Positions 58,136 through 64,000 of a DNA stretch of 64,000 nt are shown piece after piece (positions within the stretch are counted from its first letter, which is position 1; every line of letters starts with the position of its first letter). The DNA lies in assembly GCA_039621445.1 (NCBI GenBank), contig CP154956.1, positions 28,340,667 through 28,404,666 of the forward strand. Reading direction: 5' to 3'. The translations under genes and the position numbers were made by a program. The notes below the pieces were generated by a model. It searched no databases, was not told the DNA's origin, and was given only the letters and a program-made list of their open reading frames with translations. This DNA comes from Euglena gracilis. Its lineage: Eukaryota; Euglenida; Euglenophyceae; Euglenales.

Positions 58136-61100
58136 CTACGCCCCGTTGCGGAGGTCGCAGAGCCACCGAGCCGCCTCCGCCTCCGATGGGACGTCCTTCG
58201 CATTGATCGCCGGCACCGCTCCCGGCACGACGTAGCTGGTGGGGTCCAGCGGCTCCTCCTTGACGGCCCCGACAGCTGCGCTCCAGTGCCACCGGGGCCG
58301 TTGCAAACGGACCCCGGCAGGAAACAGAGGTGAGAAAAACTAGGAATCACCTCCAGTGTCACTGGGGCCATGGCAGACGACCCCGGAGGTAAGTGAAACT
58401 AGGAATCACCCTTGGCGCCACCTGGAGGGAGGGCACTGGGGCGGTCCTCATACCCGGCGGTGGCGGGGACGTTGGTCAGCGGGAGGGCAGCGCGCTTCCC
58501 CGGGGGGCAGTCGCTGTCGACGTTGCCCGGCGGCAGGGCCTCCGAGGCGCGCCGCTTGCGGCTGGGAGCCTCCCGGCCCAGGACGCTGCACCCGTGAGCC
58601 CTGCGGGGCAGGCAGTGGGGGGAGCGGCCCAGCAGTGGGGGAAGGCGGGAGGGCTGAGGGGGGTCCAGGTGTGTGGAAGCGGACAGGACCGACGTCGATG
58701 CATGGCTCGGGTTGGCCAGAAAGTGGCCTAAACGTCGAGGGAAAAGAAAATGGCCCGTCGTCCACGGCTTTCTGAGGTGGGCCGGCACCTGCAGTAGCGG
58801 TCGGCGGCGCCGGTGCGGCAGCAGCGGTCCAGCGGGCAGAAGTAGCTCTCCTCGTCGCTCTGGACGTGCTCGTTGCAGTACTTCATGCCCTGCCGCCAGG
58901 GCCGGGCCGTCTCCCCCACGGAGCCCCTCCAGACCCAACGAGACCCCCCCCCCCCCGCTCCCCAACGGTGGGACGGTCAATGACCCAGGGGGCACAGGGG
59001 ACCCTTTGGTCCAGGCCGTGGTTGGGACTGCAGGAGGCGGAAGCAGCTGCGCACTTTGCAGTGGGGGACGTCCTTGTGCTGCACGCAGAACTTCCCGTCG
59101 GACGGCTGCGGGGGGGGGGGGGGGCGGCCGGCAGTGGAACAAAGGCCAACGAGCGGCTGAAGAGATGCTGACCCAGGGTCGGCGGATTCCTTGCGGGCAC
59201 CAGTCCCTTCAAGTTGTGTGTCCCTTCAATCTCATTCAACTCTATTCAATTCCGGACACTTGTGCCCAAGACGGTCACTGCCCAACCCAACAGCATCGAA
59301 CTCAATCGCAACTTAATTGTCGGCGTTTCTCTTCGGGCAGCCTCCCCACTCCCATCCCGGCGTTCAGGGCGTCACACCAGGGCAGCCGCGGAGCACTCCA
59401 TGTAGAGGCACGGCTCCGGGGGCAGGTGCTGGCGGCAGTAGCCCTGGCGGACCTGCGGGTGGCCGCACTCCTCCTGCCGGCACCGCCGGCCGCCGCCGTG
59501 GGCCGGGCCCAGGGGAGGGGCCACGGCGAGAGGCAGGCACCCCCTCTTTGGGCTCCGGGGCTGGCTAAAATGGGGGAAGAGGGGGGTCAGGACCACCCCT
59601 CACCCAGAAAAAAAAAGAAATTTGGTACGAAGTGCTGGGAAACTCTCTTAGGCTGAAAAAGCAACAAAAATGGAGTTTTGAAGCACTTTTTACTTTGAAA
59701 AGTCATATGGAACTACATAAAAAGGTTCACTTCCCAAAGCGCCAGAGAAATGAAGTGTTTATCCTGTGACCAGATCACTCAATGACCCCAGTTCCAAACC
59801 CAAAACCAGCAACTTGTTTTTGCCAACCCACCAACCCCCCCCCCCCCCCGCGGATCAACCCACCACCGAAAACCCACCTCCAGTAAAAATCCAGTAAATT
59901 TTTTCTTCGGCCAGGCCAGACTGACCCAATGCGCATTTCACCCCCTCCTTGGGTTGGGGGAGGGGGTTCCAGCTGCCCCAACCCACTCACCCACTCTCAA
60001 AAACCCTGGGGGGTTAAATGAATCTATGGTCCCGTGAGCTCACCTGGAATGGTCAGAGGACCCGCAGAAAACCAACACTGTGCCAGACTGTTTTGTCTTT
60101 ACTCAAGGACAAAACGGGGCGGGTACCATTTTTTTTAAAAGGGGTCACAACAAGTTGTGAGAAAAAGGCCAATACCTCTCCCCCCCCCCCCCGTCCAAAG
60201 ACCACTACTAATGTTCGGGGGGGGTCGCTAAAACAGCCAGTGTTCGTCTCCGACCGGGGGGGGGGGGTTAGACAAGATCGGCAAAAAAAATGGCCACAAG
60301 TGGGGTCGTAAGCCATTTTGGGTTGTTTTTGCCCATTTTTGGCATTTTTTTTGGCCATGGGTTGGCCATTTTTGGCCATTTGGGGGTATTTTTGGTCTTC
60401 TTGTGGGGTCATTTTGGCCAAATTTAGATAATTTTGGCTGTTTGTCAAATCTCGTAAACTGAAATCAACTTTAGTCATTTTGGGTAATATCATATCATTT
60501 TATTTGGAGATATCGGCCTTGTTTTGCACCATTTTTGGGGGGCATTTTCAGCCATTTTAAAATAATTTATCTTCTCTTGGAGCACTTCTTGGTCACCTTT
60601 GGTCATCTTGCTTGTGGCCATTACCTCCGGCCCCCCTTGTCCAACGACCAGGCTTGCCCAACAATCACCCTGGTCAGATGAGATCTTTTTGTTTGTGATG
60701 TTGGTTCAGTTATTGTTGAAGGAGCTGTGAGATTCAATTTCGCTTTCTTTGCATTTGCGTGTTCATTGAAGCTTTTTCTTGTGATGTGTTGGGATAAAAT
60801 GGCAAACAAAAAAAGCATGCAGAAAATACAGAAAATACAGAAAATTTTGTGCGATTTGGTGCATTTTTAGGGCCCTTTTGACCATTCGGCGCAAAGCGCC
60901 ACCTTTGGCTATTTTTGGGTCGTTTTGGATTTCTGTTGCCACTTTTAGCCCATTCCTGGACACTTTGGACAATTTCGTTACAGTCCAGACAAAAATGATG
61001 GGAAACAAAATGATGGGAAAGCACCCATTCTCCCCATCATTTTTTTGCCTGTCATCCCCCTCCCCCGTACCCTTTGGGAAACGATGGGAGGGGCCTTTAT

Positions 61101-63423
61101 CCAGCCAGCCCAAATTTCCAGCTTTGAGCTGAACACTCCTGGGGGGGGGGGCTAAAAGACGCCCCGGTGCCAACAATCCTTGCATTTTCCATCATTTTTT
61201 TGTACCGGTGTGCACCGTGTTATTTTTTTTTGCCGGGCTGTATTGTGATATTCTTTGTGCCTTGGTGTATAGAGCTCTGCTTGTTGCCTTGCCTGCCCCC
61301 TGGCTATGCAGTAGCCGCCACCCGCATCAGACTTTGGGCATTCAGCCTGCTGGCACCGCTTGCCACCGCCGTGAGCGTAGCACTTCCCCCCGCCGACATC
61401 TGTGGGAGTGACGTGGGGACAAATCCACGGGTTGATTAATTTTGGGCTAAATGGCACAGGAGCTTGACCGTTCACAGAGGATGGCAAATTGTGAAAAACA
61501 CTTGTGTTGATTGGGCCAACCATTCAAAAGAAACGTTGAGATAACCTCCGAAACGTCTCAACTTACCAATTCCCATGATCTGCATCCCATACACATTGGT
61601 TTCAAAAATCCTCGTCAGCCATCCGCAGTTATCCACATTTATCCAAGCTTGGGGGTCAGGGTTAACCGCAGCTATCCGTAGTTATTCGTAGAGATCCCTT
61701 TCAGGATAAATGAGAATCCTTGTTCTGACCCCTTCCTCCCGTGGGGTTTTCCGTGAACAATTCGATGGAATCCCAACGGTCAGTACTTTCAGGCCATGGC
61801 AGGAGGCACACACAGGCATCTCGAGTCAGGGCAGCACAGGCAAGGCGGCTGGGGCATCTCGAGGCAAAGGGGGCCGGCAGGAGGCACACACCGAGCTTGG
61901 TGCACTGCTGTGTGGTACAGCGGCGCCCTCCGCCGTGGGACAGGCACAGGCCGCCGCCTGGAAAGAGGAGGAAAAGGGGAGGGAGGCGAATGAGAAAGAG
62001 TACAAATGAAGGGGTTGCAGGGCAATGTCAAACCAATTCGCTCACACGATCCTTAGACCAACCGGCAAACTGCACATCTCCGGAATTTCTCGCCCACCAA
62101 CGAGAAACCCACCTGGGAGAGATAGCCAGCTGGCTGCTCTTCAAAGATTACTGGCGCAGTTGCCAGGTGCACCCCCATCGGTGGGATACAAAAAAATTTT
62201 GCCTTGCAAATGCACTTCCTTTCTGCTCCATTCTTCACACATAAAGACCTTTGGCAACCGGCCTTGGGCGGGGGCTTGGGGGCTCACCTTTGTCCACCTT
62301 CTCGCAGCCGTCCACAAGGCATCGCCGTGCGCCACCGTGGGCACGGCAGTTGCCGCCCCCCTTGTCCAGCCGGTCGCAGCCGGGCATCACGCACCGCCGT
62401 CCTCCTCCGTGTGCCACGCACCAGCCGCCACCTGCGAGCAGAATAGGGTCCGAACCCACCTCGTTGTGCACGTTTGTGTCTGTGCCATATATTCACACAA
62501 AAATGTACACGTGTGTATCCATGTGCACGTGTTCACATATATACTTTGGCAACGTGGGTTTTGCAACCTAAATCTGACCAGGCCAACTGGATTTCAACCC
62601 ACCATAGGAACATCCCCCCCCCCCAAAAAAGTCGGGTTGGCACAGTGACCGACAGGCAGTCTTCTGGCACAATGCTGCAATGCTGGTGAGTTGCGCATGC
62701 TGGAGTCTGCAGAGCAGTCGCAATCAGAGAGGGGGGAGAGCACACCGGCATCCGCCTTCTGGCAACCTTCGCTCTGGCACCGTTTGCCACCCCCGGGGCC
62801 GGGCAGCCGCTGTGTGTCAGGAGCCCTTGGTGCAAGGGACGGCCCGTCTGTGCCGGATGCAGTGCCCTCCCCCAACGTCCAGCTTGGAGCAGCCTGGTTC
62901 TTGTTGCCAGCCAGGGATGGGCTGCGAGGGACTGGGAGGGACCAGGCTATGTGGAAAGGCCTGGCAGGGGGAGGGCAACTCCTTCGGTGCCGAAGGATTA
63001 ATATGACCTAAAAAAAAATCAACACCCCAGGAGATCTGGGAAGGGGTCGTAGGAGCAAACCCACTATGGATGGGGGGGGGACTGGCCGACGCCCCCCCCC
63101 CCATCGACCCCCACCGCCTGCGGGGTTTCGGGGACTCTCACTCACCCCTGGGGAGGGAGGGGCCAATGTGGACGTGCGGGGCTGCCGTGTCCCCCGCTGG
63201 TCGGCACCGCTTCCCGCCGCCGTGGGCGATGCAATGGCCGCCGCCCTTGTCCAGCTTGTCACACGCCCCATCCCGGCAACGCCGCCGGCCGTCGTGGGAG
63301 CGGCAGAACTTCCCCTCCGGCGGGGCGGCGCAGCCCTTCCGCGCGCAGTGGGCTCCGCCGGGGTCCACCGGGGGAGCGCCGGCCAGGGCGGCCACGGCGG
63401 GGAGGGTCAGGCGCGGGGGAGAC
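58136..63423 (-). CDS. Cys/His knuckle-repeat protein (WRKY19-type repeats)
   Basis: Repeats follow R-(K/R)-C-x3-(G/E)-C-x3-D-x-GGG-x-C-x2-H-GGG. Exons: about 63160-63423 (CDKLDKGGGHCIAHGGGKRC), about 62820-62900 (CSKLDVGGGHCIRH), about 62745-62790 (GGGKRCQSEGCQKADAG), 62288-62431 (two repeats, donor GTGAGC), 61892-61957, about 61265-61408 (GGGKCYAHGGGKRCQQAECP), 59378 to about 59570, 59029-59105, 58789-58889 (KYCNEHVQSDEESYFCP), 58454 to about 58600 (SRKRRASEALPPG) and the last exon 58136-58275 (VKEEPLDPTSYVVPG, ending WLCDLRNGA, stop 58136-58138). Such Cys/His repeats accompany WRKY19-like proteins in plants and stand alone in algae and oomycetes; they probably bind zinc and act in the nucleus. 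No WRKY core is visible here. Exons 62288-62431 and 61892-61957 are phase 1 at both ends. No ATG was found at the 5' end, so it is partial or has another upstream exon. Confidence 0.72.
60280..60560. repeat. Degenerate TTTTGGCCAT satellite
   Basis: Words TTTTTGGCCATTT/TTTTGGGTT recur, like the left half of the block at 11530-11870. Intron of the knuckle-repeat gene. Confidence 0.6.
61495..61710. repeat. Dispersed repeat with TTATCCGCAGTTATCC words, copy
   Basis: CTTGTGTTGATTGGGCCAAC, CGAAACGTCTCAACTTACCA, CATCCGCAGTTATCCAC and CAGGATAAATG match parts of 36010-36210, 30770-30900 and 31505-31620. Confidence 0.65.
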
Positions 63424-63429
63424 CTGGCC

Positions 63430-64000
63430 GTGGTCGGCCCGCCCCACGACCACTGTGCGGGGCAGCCTGGCCGGTCGACCCAGCCCCTTGCCCACGCAGC
63501 CCCTGTGGGGATTCCTGCCCAGCCCAGCCCGTTGACAGTTGACAGGCATTAAACCCTCCCCCCCAAATAACGGGGCGGGTGTGCCCCGTTACTGGCACCA
63601 TCTTTCTGACCTCTCCCCTGCCCCGTTATTTGGGCACTACCCATCATTATGGAATTCCCTCACAGACCTTTTGTCGCTTCAGACCTCTGATGTCGCTTCT
63701 GACGCCAGTGCCTTATCTCAAGGTCTTGGTGCATTGAGTGATTGGTCCAAAACCAATAACCTGCTACGAAGCACTCGCGGCAGGCAACATGTGGAACATT
63801 TTTGTCGTCACTAACCTCTTGCACCAAAAAAAAAAACTTAGGGTGCCCCGTTATTGGAACCATCTTTTTCGGCCTGCCCCGTCATTTGGGGGGGGGGTTA
63901 GTTTTTAAAGCACCTTAAAAAAACCCTTTAAAAAAATTCAAAAAACCTTCAAAACTCTTGGCCAAAATGCCTTAAAAAAACCTGAAAAAAAACCTTTTAA
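63430..64000. other. 5' flank of the knuckle gene with a CCCCGTTATTTGG repeat pair
   Basis: CCCAAATAACGGGGC (63562-63576) and its exact complement (63620-63634) form a 15-bp inverted repeat. TGCCCCGTTA(C/T)TGG...ACCATCTTT recurs at 63578-63632 and 63842-63893. Poly-A rich to the window end. No exon. Confidence 0.6.

Overview
The window looks like nuclear DNA of a free-living or algal protist. Coding blocks are short, GC-rich and split by many spliceosomal introns, mostly GT-AG with some probable GC-AG. Introns and spacers carry long poly-C/poly-G and poly-A runs, AC/GT microsatellites and several families of interspersed repeats. Nothing points to a prokaryote, organelle or plain viral genome. 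I cannot name the species. Cys/His knuckle repeats like those beside WRKY19 domains suggest an alga, plant-like lineage or stramenopile, but that is weak evidence.

All recognisable host genes read on the minus strand. In order: a PRKRIP1-like spliceosome protein (0.3-1.1 kb); a WD40 protein (2.8-8.2 kb); a long unrecognised many-exon gene, perhaps VPS13/DysF-like (10.4-18.1 kb); an LRR protein resembling the STK11IP/LKB1-interacting family (about 21.8-35.1 kb); a telobox-type Myb/SANT gene (46.4-48.2 kb); a protein with an F-box-like N-terminus and propeller-like blocks (about 48.7-56.2 kb); and a Cys/His knuckle-repeat protein (58.1-63.4 kb). Most host exons are only 60-200 bases, so exon edges are approximate unless stated.

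The main mobile feature is a 9,105-bp segment at 36484-45588. It has 20-bp terminal inverted repeats (18/20 identical) and a candidate 7-8 bp target duplication. Inside is a plus-strand many-exon gene and about 20 copies of a short palindrome, core GAAGCGGNNNNCCGCTTC. I found that palindrome nowhere else in the window. It sits in introns, flanks and one open stretch of the gene. This is the best candidate for an undescribed system.

Two foldback-type elements lie in introns of the LRR gene. Each has palindromic subrepeat arms around an array with a basic 78-bp unit. The second (32671-34301) has a perfect 10-bp target duplication and interrupts a dispersed repeat whose uninterrupted relative lies at 46955-47365. 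Very long open frames inside these arrays come from repeat periodicity and are not genes.
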